A stretch of 64,000 bases of DNA from Geodermatophilaceae bacterium URHB0062 (GTDB lineage Bacteria; Actinomycetota; Actinomycetes; Mycobacteriales; Geodermatophilaceae), in NCBI GenBank assembly GCA_000620185.1, contig JHVO01000009.1, forward strand, positions 62,001 through 126,000. The letters are read 5' to 3'. How positions within the stretch are numbered: the first letter of the stretch is position 1; the number at the start of each line of letters is the position of its first letter. Below are positions 1 to 8,475 of this stretch, in pieces. The notes beneath the pieces were generated by a model, which searched no databases, had not been told where the DNA came from, and was given only the letters and a program-made list of their open reading frames with translations. Both the position numbers and the translations under genes were made by a program.

Positions 1-1
1 C

Positions 2-175
2 CGCGGCATCCGCGACCACCGGGCGACCCTGCTCGTCGTGCAGCAGCAGCTGTACGGCGGGATCGCGGAGGTGGCCGACCGGCGCGCCCAGCTGCGCATC
101 GAGCGACGCGCCCGCAGCCGCGACGGCGACAGCCGCTCCCCCGACGCCGTCCGTCCGGACGACGAGCAGGACTAG
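2..175 (+). CDS. C-terminal end of an unidentified protein (partial)
   Basis: These are the last 57 codons of a gene that starts before the window. It stops with TAG at 173-175, 16 bases before motA, so the two are probably co-transcribed. The visible tail has a helical stretch (LLVVQQQLYGGIAEV) followed by an Arg/Asp-rich, probably disordered end. I recognise no family. Position next to motA hints at a flagellar or motility role, but that is context only. Confidence 0.45.
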   Translation, partial: RGIRDHRATLLVVQQQLYGGIAEVADRRAQLRIERRARSRDGDSRSPDAVRPDDEQD

Positions 176-191
176 GTCGAGGACCAGCGCC

Positions 192-962
192 ATGGATCCG
201 GCCACGGTCCTCGGCATGCTCATGGCGCTCGGCGCGCTGCTGGTCACGATGCTGCTCGAGGGCACGGACCCGACGGCGATCGTGCTCGTGCCGCCCCTGG
301 TCCTGGTCTTCGGCGCGACGTTCGGCGCGGCCGTCGCGGGCTCGACGCTGTCCGACGTCCGCCGGATCGGCGCGTGGTTCCGGCTGGCGTTCGCACCCGA
401 CCGTTCGGCGCACACCCCGGCCCTCATCGCGCTGCTCGTCGACCTGGCCCGCGCGGCGCGCAAGGAAGGCATGCTGCCCCTGGAGAACCGGCTCGCCGGC
501 CTGGAGGACCCCTTCCTCCGCCACGGGATGCAGATGGCGGTCGACGGCGTGCCCCTGGAGCAGCTGCGGGCCGTGCTCGAGGGCGAGGTCGAGGGGCACC
601 GCGTCGACGACCGGGTCGCCGCCCGGTTCTTCGCGAAGATGGGCGGTTACGCGCCGACCATCGGCATCATCGGCACGGTCATCGGCCTGGTGCAGGTGCT
701 GCAGAGCCTGGAGGACCCGGCGTTGCTCGGGCCGCTGGTGGCCAGCGCGTTCGTCGCCACGTTGTGGGGCGTGCTGTCCGCGAACGTCATCTGGCTGCCG
801 ATGAGCACCAAGATCACCCGGAACAGCGACCTGCGCACGGCCCAGATGAACCTGCTGCTGGCCGGCGTCACGGAGATCTTCCAGGGCACCAACCCCCGGG
901 CCCTCCGGGTGCGCCTGCAGTCGATGCTGCCGCCGAGCGAGGCCCGGCAGATCGCCGCCTGA
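192..962 (+). CDS. motA: Flagellar motor stator protein MotA
   Basis: This 256-residue protein belongs to the MotA/TolQ/ExbB proton-channel family, which forms the static ring that drives the flagellar motor when paired with MotB. Two hydrophobic segments lie near residues 5-22 and 31-51, then a cytoplasmic loop with the MotA-like FLRHGMQMAVDG motif at 108-119, then two more membrane segments near 150-172 and 178-204. The third begins with GYAPTIGIIGTVIGL, typical of the family. The length is normal. The ATG follows a GAGGAC sequence. The usual partner motB is not downstream, because the next gene is on the other strand and converges with a 2-base gap; motB would have to be elsewhere. Confidence 0.93.
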   Translation: MDPATVLGMLMALGALLVTMLLEGTDPTAIVLVPPLVLVFGATFGAAVAGSTLSDVRRIGAWFRLAFAPDRSAHTPALIALLVDLARAARKEGMLPLENRLAGLEDPFLRHGMQMAVDGVPLEQLRAVLEGEVEGHRVDDRVAARFFAKMGGYAPTIGIIGTVIGLVQVLQSLEDPALLGPLVASAFVATLWGVLSANVIWLPMSTKITRNSDLRTAQMNLLLAGVTEIFQGTNPRALRVRLQSMLPPSEARQIAA

Positions 963-964
963 CC

Positions 965-2542
965 TCAGTCGTCCTTCTTGCCGTTCCCCTTGCCGTGCCC
1001 CTTGCCGTTTCCGTTGTTGCCGTCCTGCTGACCGGCGTCGCCGCCCTTGTCCGGAGCCGGCGGCGCGGTCGTGACGACGGGGGCGGGCGGCACGGCGTAG
1101 GTGATCGTGACGGCCGAGCCCGCGGGCAGCGCGCCGACGGGGCTCACCGCCGTCACCTGCCCGGCCGGGACGTCGGCGGTCTCGGTGGGCGACAGGCGCA
1201 CCGACAGTCCCGCGCCGACGAGCGCCGCCTGCGCCTCGGCGACGGGCCGGCCGACGTAGTCCGCGGCGGCGACGTCGACACCCGCCGGGGTCGTCGCGGT
1301 CGGCGAGGTGGTGCCGGTGGGGGTGGCGTCGCCGGCCGGCTGCTCCGGGCCACCCCCGAGCAGCGCGACCGCGATCCCGACCAGGGCCACGACCGCGAGT
1401 GCACCGGCGAGCACGAGCAGCAGGGCCCGGCGGCCGGCCCGCGGCGTCCGCCCGTCCGCACCGGCGGCGCCGACCGCACGGCTGACGGGGGCACGGGTGC
1501 CGGCCGCACCGGTCCCGGCCGCATCGGCGGCCCCGGCTCCGGCCAGGGGCATCGGCATCACGGCCGTATGAGCCGGCCCGACGGGCGCGACGATTGGCGC
1601 GGTGCGCGTCGTCGTGCTGACCGACGGCGTCGCCGCCGCAGCCGCAGCCCCGGCCGTCAGCGTCGCCGGGAGCTGCTCCACCGCCCGCAGCAGGGCGGCG
1701 CCGTCGCGGAAGCGGGCGGCGGGGTCCTTGGCCATCGCGTGCTCCACGATCCGGCGCACCTCCGGCGGCGTGCCGGCGGGCAGCGGATCGGGCTCCTCGC
1801 GGATGTGCATGACCGCGACCTGGACCGAGTTCTCCCCCTCGAACGCCCGCCGTCCGGCCAGGCACTCGTACGCGACGGCGCCCAGCGCGTAGACGTCGCT
1901 GGCCGGGGTGGCCTTCCCGCCGGCCGCCTGCTCCGGGCTGAGGTAGTGGGCCGTGCCGATGACCTGTCCGGTGCTGGTGAGCGGCACGCTCGACGCCGAC
2001 CAGGCGATGCCGAAGTCGGCGATCTTCACGGCGCCGTCCCGCCCGACGAGCACGTTGCCCGGCTTGACGTCACGGTGCACCACGCCTGCGGCGTGCGCGG
2101 CGGCCAGGGCGGCGGCGGTCTGCCGCAGGATGCTCAGCGTCCGGGGCACGGCGAGCCGGCGCTCGCGGGCGAGCAGGGTTGCCAGCGACTCACCCTCGAC
2201 CAGTTCCATCACCAGGTACGCGAGCCGCTCGCCCTGCTCCTCGAGCTCCCCGTAGTCGAACACGGCGGCGATGTTCGGGTGCTGGAGGAGGGCCGCGTGC
2301 TGCGCCTCGGCGCGGAAGCGGGAGACGAACGCTGGGTCACCGGTGAACTCGCTGCGCAGCACCTTCACTGCGACCGGGCGGTTGAGCAGCACGTCGCGGC
2401 CGCGCCAGACCCGCCCCATACCGCCACTGGCGAGGACGGAGAGCAGCTCGTAGCGGTTGCCGAGGAGGCGGCGCGTCGTCTCCACCCTGCCCCCTTCGTC
2501 CGTCGCGGCCGGCCGGCCGTCACCGGACCAAGTGTCCGTCAT
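965..2542 (-). CDS. Membrane Ser/Thr protein kinase with one PASTA domain
   Basis: This 525-residue kinase is of the actinobacterial PknB type. The Gly-rich loop is at 39-44, the ATP-binding lysine in VAVK at residue 60, the catalytic loop HRDVKPGN at 156-163 and DFG at 176-178. The cytoplasmic kinase domain ends near 295. A long Ala/Pro/Thr-rich linker leads to one membrane segment near 395-418, and one extracellular PASTA repeat (about 440-505) precedes a very Gly/Lys/Asn-rich tail. PASTA domains bind peptidoglycan fragments or muropeptides, so it likely senses the cell wall. PknB proteins usually carry several PASTA repeats; this has one. A GTG at residue 20 is an alternative start. Confidence 0.92.
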   Translation of the reverse strand: MTDTWSGDGRPAATDEGGRVETTRRLLGNRYELLSVLASGGMGRVWRGRDVLLNRPVAVKVLRSEFTGDPAFVSRFRAEAQHAALLQHPNIAAVFDYGELEEQGERLAYLVMELVEGESLATLLARERRLAVPRTLSILRQTAAALAAAHAAGVVHRDVKPGNVLVGRDGAVKIADFGIAWSASSVPLTSTGQVIGTAHYLSPEQAAGGKATPASDVYALGAVAYECLAGRRAFEGENSVQVAVMHIREEPDPLPAGTPPEVRRIVEHAMAKDPAARFRDGAALLRAVEQLPATLTAGAAAAAATPSVSTTTRTAPIVAPVGPAHTAVMPMPLAGAGAADAAGTGAAGTRAPVSRAVGAAGADGRTPRAGRRALLLVLAGALAVVALVGIAVALLGGGPEQPAGDATPTGTTSPTATTPAGVDVAAADYVGRPVAEAQAALVGAGLSVRLSPTETADVPAGQVTAVSPVGALPAGSAVTITYAVPPAPVVTTAPPAPDKGGDAGQQDGNNGNGKGHGKGNGKKDD

Positions 2543-2627
2543 TGCCGTCGCGGCAGCGGATCAACCCCCGCAGCTACCCCCGGCACCCGAAACGGTGAAC
2601 GCTGAGGAGGTGCGCGACGGCGGGCCC

Positions 2628-3440
2628 TCAGTCGCCGAGCGCGGCCGGCCGGTCCGGATCCGCGCTGTACTGCGACCACGACCCGGGGTAGAGCCGCCCC
2701 GCCGGAAGGCCGGCCAGCTCGAGGGCCAGCAGGTTGTGGCAGGCCGTCACCCCCGAGCCGCAGTAGGAGACCACGTCGCTGCGGTCGCCGACGCCCACCT
2801 CGGCGAACCGCCGCCGCAGCTCCTCGGCGGGCAGGAACCGGCCGCGGTCGTCGAGGTTGGCGCGGCACGGCAGGTTCCGGGCTCCGGGGATGTGCCCCGG
2901 CCGCGGATCGACCGGTTCGGTCTCCCCGCGGAAGCGGGCGGGGTCCCGGGCGTCGAGGACGACGCTGCGCGGGTCGGCCGCCTCGTCGATGTCGGCCAGC
3001 CGGTCGGCCGGCCACGGCCGCGGCGAGAACACCGCCGGGGGCCGGGGCGCCGTCTCGACCTCGAGCGGCCCGTCGTAGGCGGTCAGGCCGCCGTCGAGGA
3101 GGGCGGCCTCGTGCCCCGTGGCGCGCAGCATCCACACGAGGCGGGCCGCGATGACGCCGCCGGCGTCGTCGTAGGCGAGCACGGTGTCGGCGTCGGAGAT
3201 GCCGAGCCCGCCCATGCCCTCGGCGAAGACCTCGGGGTCGGGCAGGGGGTGCCGGCCGGCGTCCGGCCCCCCGTGTGCGGCCAGCCAGCGGTCGAGGTCG
3301 ACGAACACCGCACCGGGGAGGTGGCCCGCGTCGTAGGCGGCCCGGCCGGAGCGGCCGTCGAGGTACCAGCGCACGTCCGCGAGGACGACGGAGTCGCGGC
3401 GGGCATGCCACCAGTCCTGGTCGACGACGGGAGGGATCAC
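2628..3440 (-). CDS. Rhodanese-type sulfurtransferase (thiosulfate or 3-mercaptopyruvate)
   Basis: The 270-residue protein has two rhodanese domains in tandem. The N-terminal half is a degenerate, structural domain and the C-terminal half carries the active-site loop CGSGVTA, with the persulfide-forming cysteine near residue 227. The pattern GHIPGAxN in each half is typical. The loop resembles 3-mercaptopyruvate sulfurtransferases (SseA-like) as well as actinobacterial thiosulfate sulfurtransferases, so the donor is not settled. It is cytoplasmic, with no signal peptide. It lies 85 bases upstream of the kinase gene on the same strand and is probably independent of it. Confidence 0.9.
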   Translation of the reverse strand: MIPPVVDQDWWHARRDSVVLADVRWYLDGRSGRAAYDAGHLPGAVFVDLDRWLAAHGGPDAGRHPLPDPEVFAEGMGGLGISDADTVLAYDDAGGVIAARLVWMLRATGHEAALLDGGLTAYDGPLEVETAPRPPAVFSPRPWPADRLADIDEAADPRSVVLDARDPARFRGETEPVDPRPGHIPGARNLPCRANLDDRGRFLPAEELRRRFAEVGVGDRSDVVSYCGSGVTACHNLLALELAGLPAGRLYPGSWSQYSADPDRPAALGD

Positions 3441-3499
3441 CGCCCGACCGTACTGTTCCGGCGCCCGTGGTCCCGCGAGCGCCCCGGGACGCCCGTCGG

Positions 3500-4339
3500 T
3501 CAGGGCGCCCCCATCACCAGGCCCTCGATCGTGTGCTTCTGGACGATGGGCTCGAGCCGGTCGACGACCCGGCCGAGCAGGTGCGCGCGCACGTCCTCGG
3601 GGATGGCGTCGTAGTAGTCACGGGTCATCGCCATGTCATGGAAGGCGTCGTGCCCGGCACCCGGCGCGTCGACGCCCACCACCAGCACGGGCCGCGACTT
3701 CTCCGAGTGATTGGCCGTGCCCCGGTGCAGGGTGAGCGCCGACCGCGCGGAGATGTCGCCCCGCTGCGGGAACTTCCGCTCGGCGATCGCCTCCAGCCGT
3801 GGCCACTCCTCGCGGGCCGGGAACATCTGGTGGTCGAACTCCAGCCCCGGCTCCCACTGCGTGCCCGGGGCGATCTCGAACGGGCCCATGTCCGGCTCGG
3901 TGTCGACCGCGGTGAGGTTGAACGCCAGCGAGGTCAGCCTGTGGCCCTCGTAGGTCTCCGGCGGCGAGGGGAAGTCGCGGTGCCACGGCTGATTCTGCGC
4001 CCCGGCGAAGGGGATGTCGAAGCCGAGTTCGAGCACCTTGTAGTCGGGGCCCAGCACGGTCTCGCACACCGCGCGGAACCACGGGTGGGACACGATGTCG
4101 AGGAAGCCGCGCAGCTGCTGCGGGTGTATCTCGACGTAGTACCGGTTGGGGCCGCGGCCCACCGCGCCGCCCTGGCGGGAGACGGCCTCCTCGAACGCGG
4201 CGACGATGTCCTCACGCATCCGGTCGGCCCACTCGGTGGAGAACGCGCCCTTGAGGGCGGTGATCCCCGGGCCCATGAGCGCCTGCTCGATCTCGGCGCG
4301 GTCGTAGTCCTGCTCGGGAGGGGTGGAGGTGGTCGTCAT
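3500..4339 (-). CDS. Phytanoyl-CoA dioxygenase-like Fe(II)/2-oxoglutarate enzyme
   Basis: This 279-residue protein has the PhyH-family jelly-roll signature. The iron ligands are predicted as H120 and D122 (WHRDFPSP) and H205 (LHRGTANHS), with R216 (SRPV) for the 2-oxoglutarate carboxylate. Such enzymes hydroxylate or oxidatively modify small molecules; the substrate cannot be read from sequence. I chose the ATG at 4339 because GAAGGG sits six bases upstream and the reading frame beyond it only overlaps the lacI-type gene. It lies just downstream of that regulator on the same strand, and an operator-like sequence sits in the 56-base gap, so it may belong to the arabinose regulon. That is unusual company for this family. 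Confidence 0.88.
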   Translation of the reverse strand: MTTTSTPPEQDYDRAEIEQALMGPGITALKGAFSTEWADRMREDIVAAFEEAVSRQGGAVGRGPNRYYVEIHPQQLRGFLDIVSHPWFRAVCETVLGPDYKVLELGFDIPFAGAQNQPWHRDFPSPPETYEGHRLTSLAFNLTAVDTEPDMGPFEIAPGTQWEPGLEFDHQMFPAREEWPRLEAIAERKFPQRGDISARSALTLHRGTANHSEKSRPVLVVGVDAPGAGHDAFHDMAMTRDYYDAIPEDVRAHLLGRVVDRLEPIVQKHTIEGLVMGAP

Positions 4340-4370
4340 GTCCGGCCCTTCGTCGACGTCCTCGAGCCCA

Positions 4371-4386
4371 TTTACAACGTCGTATC
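4371..4386. promoter_or_regulatory. Putative LacI-family operator before the dioxygenase gene
   Basis: The sequence TTTACAACGTCGTATC shares 11 of 16 bases with the near-palindrome before the GH51 gene, including the central TACAACG and GTA. It has the central CG typical of LacI-family operators. It lies between the regulator stop codon and the dioxygenase start. The right half is degenerate. Confidence 0.4.
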
Positions 4387-4395
4387 CGGACCCTG

Positions 4396-5454
4396 TCAAG
4401 CGGAAGCCGCAGCCGGCGCCCGGTCCCTCCGCCCGCCGGAGCTCTCCCGGACGGCGAGGGTGAACGGAGCTGTCACCTCGTGCGGCGGCTCCGAGCCGGA
4501 CACGAGCCGGGCGGCGAGGAATTCGACCGCCACCGAGGCGATCTTCTGCTTGTCGGGGCTGATCGTGGTCAGCGTGGGGGTGCTGTAGCGGCCGTCCTCG
4601 ATGTCGTCCCAGCCGACGACCGCGAGATCCTCGGGCACCCGGATCCCGTGGTTGTGCGCCTCCCGCAGCGCGCCGAGCGCCATCAGGTCGTTGAAGCAGA
4701 AGACCGCGTCCGGCGGCTCGGGCACGTCGAGGAGGCGGCGCATCGCCGCGGCGCCGTCGGCCCGGTGGTACTGGTCGACCTCGGCCACCCACTCCGGCCG
4801 GGCCGGCAGCCCTGCCTCGGCCAGCGCCTCCTGGTAGCCGCGCAGCCGCAGGTGCGCGGTCTCCGAGCTCGGCCGCGGCTGCGCACCGATCGCCGCGATG
4901 CGGGTCCGGCCGATGTCGACGAGGTGCGCGGTCGCCGCCCGCGCCGCGGCCACGTTGTCGATCGCCACGTGGTCGGCGGGGCCGTCGAACACCCGCTCAC
5001 CCAGCAGCACCAGGGGCGTGGTGTCCCGGCGCCGTTCCAGCTCGGCCGCCCCCAGGGCGATCGGGCTCAGGATCAGGCCGTCGATCAGCCGGCCCCGGAT
5101 GCCGTCGAGCACGAGCTGCTCGCGCTCGGCCAGACCGTCGGTCTGGTCGATCAGGACGGTCCAGCCCTTCTCCTCCGCGCACTTGATGACCGACCGGGCC
5201 AGCTCGGCGAAGTAGGGCAGGTCGAGCTCGGGGAGGGCGAGCGCGATGACGTCGGAGCGCCCCTGCCGCAGCTGCCGTGCGGCCAGGTTCGGCCGGTAGT
5301 TGAGCTCGTCGATCGCCTGCTGCACGCGGGCGCGCGTGCTCGCGGTGACGTGCAGGTACCCGTTGACCACGTTGGAGACGGTCTTGACCGACACGCCGGC
5401 CCGTTCGGCGACGTGCTTGAGGCTCGCCCTGCTCCCCGGCGCACCCGTGTCCAT
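4396..5454 (-). CDS. LacI-family transcriptional regulator of the arabinoside locus
   Basis: This 352-residue repressor has a LacI helix-turn-helix at about residues 11-31 (SLKHVAERAGVSVKTVSNVV), the hinge region to about 60 (LNYRPNLAARQLRQ), and a periplasmic-binding-protein-like effector domain to the end. I chose the ATG at 5454; the open frame continues upstream but only antisense to the GH51 gene. It is divergent from GH51 with a 147-base intergenic region that holds a near-palindromic operator candidate. The effector is likely an arabinose-containing sugar, by neighbourhood. Autoregulation is plausible from the operator position. Confidence 0.92.
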   Translation of the reverse strand: MDTGAPGSRASLKHVAERAGVSVKTVSNVVNGYLHVTASTRARVQQAIDELNYRPNLAARQLRQGRSDVIALALPELDLPYFAELARSVIKCAEEKGWTVLIDQTDGLAEREQLVLDGIRGRLIDGLILSPIALGAAELERRRDTTPLVLLGERVFDGPADHVAIDNVAAARAATAHLVDIGRTRIAAIGAQPRPSSETAHLRLRGYQEALAEAGLPARPEWVAEVDQYHRADGAAAMRRLLDVPEPPDAVFCFNDLMALGALREAHNHGIRVPEDLAVVGWDDIEDGRYSTPTLTTISPDKQKIASVAVEFLAARLVSGSEPPHEVTAPFTLAVRESSGGRRDRAPAAASA

Positions 5455-5551
5455 CCCGGGCAGGCTACTCAGCGCGACGAGCAGCGGAGCGCCGCGATTC
5501 CGCCCTTTGATAACGGATCGGTAGCTCGTGTGGCGGGGTTCACAGTCCCTC

Positions 5552-5567
5552 TGTACAACGATGTACA
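5552..5567. promoter_or_regulatory. Putative LacI-family operator, GH51/regulator promoter
   Basis: TGTACAACGATGTACA is a 16-base near-palindrome: its two halves TGTACAAC and TGTACATC differ at one base, around a central CG. It lies 34 bases before the GH51 start, in the divergent promoter. Size, symmetry and central CG fit LacI-family operators. Confidence 0.6.
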
Positions 5568-5601
5568 ACCTCCGACCCGACCCGAGGACGGTTACCCGCG
5601 A

Positions 5602-7116
5602 ATGGCGCATTCCTCGCTCGTCCTGGACCCCCGCTTCTCGCTGGCCGACGTCGATCGCCGGCTGTTCGGGTCGTTCGTCGAGCACATGGGGCGCTGCGTC
5701 TACACGGGCATCTTCGAGCCCGACCACCCCACGGCCGACGAGTCCGGGTTCCGCGGCGACGTCCTCGAGCTGGTCCGGGAGCTCGGGCCGACGCTGGTCC
5801 GCTATCCCGGCGGCAACTTCGTGTCCAGCTACCGGTGGGAGGACGGCGTCGGCCCGGTCGAGGAGCGCCCCCAGCGGCTGGACCTGGCCTGGCGGGCGCT
5901 CGAGCCCAACACGTTCGGCCTCAACGAGTTCATGGCGTGGGCGGGCGTCGCCGGCGTCGAGCCGATGATGGCCATCAACCTCGGCACCCGCGGCGTCGCG
6001 GAGGCCTGCGACCTGGTCGAGTACAGCAACCACCCCGGCGGCACGTACCTGTCGGACCTGCGCCGGTCGCACGGGGTGAAGGACCCGCACGACATCAAGC
6101 TCTGGTGCCTGGGCAACGAGCTCGACGGGCCCTGGCAGGTCGGCCAGAAGACGGCGCACGAGTACGGCCGCCTGGCCGCCGAGGCCGGCAAGGCGATGCG
6201 CCTGGTCGACCCCTCGATCGAGCTCGTGGCCGTCGGCAGCTCGCACAGCGGCATGGCGACCTTCGCCTCGTGGGAGGCGACCGTGCTCGAGCACACCTAC
6301 GGGGTCGTCGACTACATCTCGCTGCACACCTACTACGAGCAGCACGACGACGACGTCGAGAGCTTCCTCGCCACGGCGACGGACATGGACATGTTCATCG
6401 ACGCCGTCATCGCCACCGCCGACCACGTCGGCGCGCGGCTCCGGCAGCGCAAGAAGCTGCGCCTGGCCTTCGACGAGTGGAACGTCTGGTACCAGCAGCG
6501 CTTCGTCGGGGTGCGCAACCTCGACTGGCAGTACGCCCGGCCGCTGATCGAGGACAACTTCACCGTCGTCGACGCGGTGGTGGTCGGCAGCTACCTGATC
6601 TCGCTGCTCAACCACGCCGATCGGGTCGCGATCGCCTGCCAGGCCCAGCTGGTCAACATCATCGCGCCGATCCTCACCGAGCCCGGTGGCGTTGCGTGGC
6701 GGCAGACGATCTTCTATCCGTTCGCCCAGGCCGCCCGGTTCGCCCGGGGCCGGGTCCTGCGCCCGCTGATCGAGTCCAGCAGCTACCCCACCGCGCGGTT
6801 CGGCGAGGTGCCGATGCTGCACGCCACCGCCACCTACGACGACGAGACCGGCGAGCTGAGCCTGTTCGCCGTCAACCGCAGCACCACCGAGACGTTGCCG
6901 TTGACCGCCGACGTGCGGGGCTTCGGCGCGCTGCAGGTCGCTGACCACTCCGTCCTCGCCGACGACGACCTGCAGGCCCGCAACACCGCCGACCAGCCCG
7001 ACCGCGTCGTGCCCCGACGCGGTTCGGGCGCCCGGCTCACCGACGGAGAACTCACGGTCGGGCTCCCCCCCGCTTCCTGGAACGTCCTTCGACTCACCCC
7101 CGCACCAGCCGGCTGA
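5602..7116 (+). CDS. Alpha-N-arabinofuranosidase, family GH51
   Basis: This 504-residue enzyme releases terminal arabinofuranose from arabino-oligosaccharides. It has no signal peptide, so it acts in the cytoplasm on imported oligosaccharides. The acid/base is predicted as E173 in LGNELDGPWQ and the nucleophile as E292 in FDEWNVWY, both at the positions usual for GH51. The length is standard. I chose the ATG at 5602, which gives the usual N-terminus ending in LFGSFVEHMGRCVYTGIF. It starts a rightward operon with the ABC importer 46 bases downstream, an epimerase and a GH43 lipoprotein, and is divergent from the LacI-type regulator. Confidence 0.94.
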   Translation: MAHSSLVLDPRFSLADVDRRLFGSFVEHMGRCVYTGIFEPDHPTADESGFRGDVLELVRELGPTLVRYPGGNFVSSYRWEDGVGPVEERPQRLDLAWRALEPNTFGLNEFMAWAGVAGVEPMMAINLGTRGVAEACDLVEYSNHPGGTYLSDLRRSHGVKDPHDIKLWCLGNELDGPWQVGQKTAHEYGRLAAEAGKAMRLVDPSIELVAVGSSHSGMATFASWEATVLEHTYGVVDYISLHTYYEQHDDDVESFLATATDMDMFIDAVIATADHVGARLRQRKKLRLAFDEWNVWYQQRFVGVRNLDWQYARPLIEDNFTVVDAVVVGSYLISLLNHADRVAIACQAQLVNIIAPILTEPGGVAWRQTIFYPFAQAARFARGRVLRPLIESSSYPTARFGEVPMLHATATYDDETGELSLFAVNRSTTETLPLTADVRGFGALQVADHSVLADDDLQARNTADQPDRVVPRRGSGARLTDGELTVGLPPASWNVLRLTPAPAG

Positions 7117-7162
7117 GGCCGGTTCCGAAGCTGATCGGTTCTCAACGACGAGGAGCAAGCAG

Positions 7163-8470
7163 ATGAGACGAACGACCTGGACCGCGGCCCTGGCCGCAGG
7201 CGTCACCAGCGCCCTTGTCCTCACCGGGTGCGGCGGGGGTCAGGGGGTGGGCGGCTCGACGGCCGAGTCCTCCGGCACCTTCAGCGGCACGTACGACGGC
7301 CCGAACGTCGAGCTGGCGTACTGGAACGGCTTCACCGGCGGTGACGGTCCGTTCATGCAGAAGCTCGTCGACCAGTTCAACAGCGAGCACAAGAACATCT
7401 CGGTCAAGTCGAACACGATCCAGTGGGCCGACTTCTACCAGCGCGTGCCCGCTGCCGTGCAGGCCGGCCAGGGCCCCGACGTCGGCGTCATGCACCTCGA
7501 CCAGCTCGCCACGCACGCGGCGCGCAACATCATCATCCCGCTCGACGACCTCGCCAAGGAGATCGGCCTCACCGCCGACGACTTCACCCAGAACATCTGG
7601 GACGCCGGCATCTACAAGGACAAGCGGTACGGCATCCCGCTCGACGTCCACTCCCTCGCGATGTACTACAACAAGGACCACTTCGCGAAGGCCGGGATCA
7701 CCGACCCGCCGACCGACGAGAAGTCGTTCATGGAGGCCCTGGACAAGCTCAAGAAGGCCGGCTTCGCCACCCCCTTCTGGATGCCGTCGCTGTGGCCCAG
7801 CCACCTGATGTACCTGTCGCTGATGTGGCAGGGCGGCCAGGAGCCCTACGGCGAGGACGGCAAGCAGGCCGCCTACGACTCCGACGCCGGCGTGGCGGCG
7901 CTCGAATGGCAGCGGTCGATGGTCGACAAGGGGTACAGCCCGCCGAACGTCGCGATCGACTCGCAGTACGCGGCGTTCAAGAACGGCAAGAACTCGATCA
8001 CCTGGGACGGGATCTGGCAGATCAACGACCTGGAGTCGAGCAAGGTCAACTACGGCATCGCACCGATCCCGCAGATCTTCGACAAGCCTGCCTTCTGGGC
8101 CAACTCGCACCACTTCTTCATCAGCACGCAGGCGGCCAAGGACGAGAACAAGCTGCAGGCCAGCAAGGTGTTCATCGCCTGGATGAGCGAGCACTCGGCC
8201 GACTGGGCCGGCTCGGGCATGATCCCGGCGCGCAAGTCGGTCCGTGCGGACGCCGTGAAGGGCAAGCCGCAGGAGGTCATCGCCGAGCAGATCGAGAACA
8301 TGCACTTCCTGCCCCCGGTCCCCGGGGTCGGCGGAGTCCAGGCCGAGACGCTCGAGCCCGCGGTCGCCAACGGCGTCCTCGGCAAGGGTGCCCCGGCTGA
8401 CGAGCTCAAGTCGGCGGCCTCCAAGGCCAACCAGCTGATGGAGCGCAACCGAGAGTCGTTCGGGGACTGA
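7163..8470 (+). CDS. ABC importer sugar-binding lipoprotein
   Basis: This 435-residue solute-binding protein has a lipoprotein signal ending in LTGC, with the lipidated cysteine at residue 23, followed by a Gly/Ser linker. The remainder is a family-1 extracellular binding protein of the CUT1 (MalE-like) class, with sugar-site aromatic residues such as in the YWNGF motif. It is anchored to the outer face of the membrane and passes sugars to the two permeases immediately downstream (5-base gap). The neighbouring GH51 and GH43 enzymes point to arabino- or mixed xylo-oligosaccharides. AGGAGC precedes the start. Confidence 0.93.
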   Translation: MRRTTWTAALAAGVTSALVLTGCGGGQGVGGSTAESSGTFSGTYDGPNVELAYWNGFTGGDGPFMQKLVDQFNSEHKNISVKSNTIQWADFYQRVPAAVQAGQGPDVGVMHLDQLATHAARNIIIPLDDLAKEIGLTADDFTQNIWDAGIYKDKRYGIPLDVHSLAMYYNKDHFAKAGITDPPTDEKSFMEALDKLKKAGFATPFWMPSLWPSHLMYLSLMWQGGQEPYGEDGKQAAYDSDAGVAALEWQRSMVDKGYSPPNVAIDSQYAAFKNGKNSITWDGIWQINDLESSKVNYGIAPIPQIFDKPAFWANSHHFFISTQAAKDENKLQASKVFIAWMSEHSADWAGSGMIPARKSVRADAVKGKPQEVIAEQIENMHFLPPVPGVGGVQAETLEPAVANGVLGKGAPADELKSAASKANQLMERNRESFGD

Positions 8471-8475
8471 CCGAC

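Noticed and set aside
374-2605. Long forward reading frame antisense to the PASTA kinase
   Set aside because: High-GC DNA opens frames opposite real genes; the product is Arg/Gly/Pro-rich with no domain, while the minus strand encodes a complete kinase.
5455-7224. Upstream extension of the LacI frame across the GH51 gene
   Set aside because: The extension is antisense to a clear GH51 enzyme. The ATG at 5454 gives the normal regulator length and HTH position.
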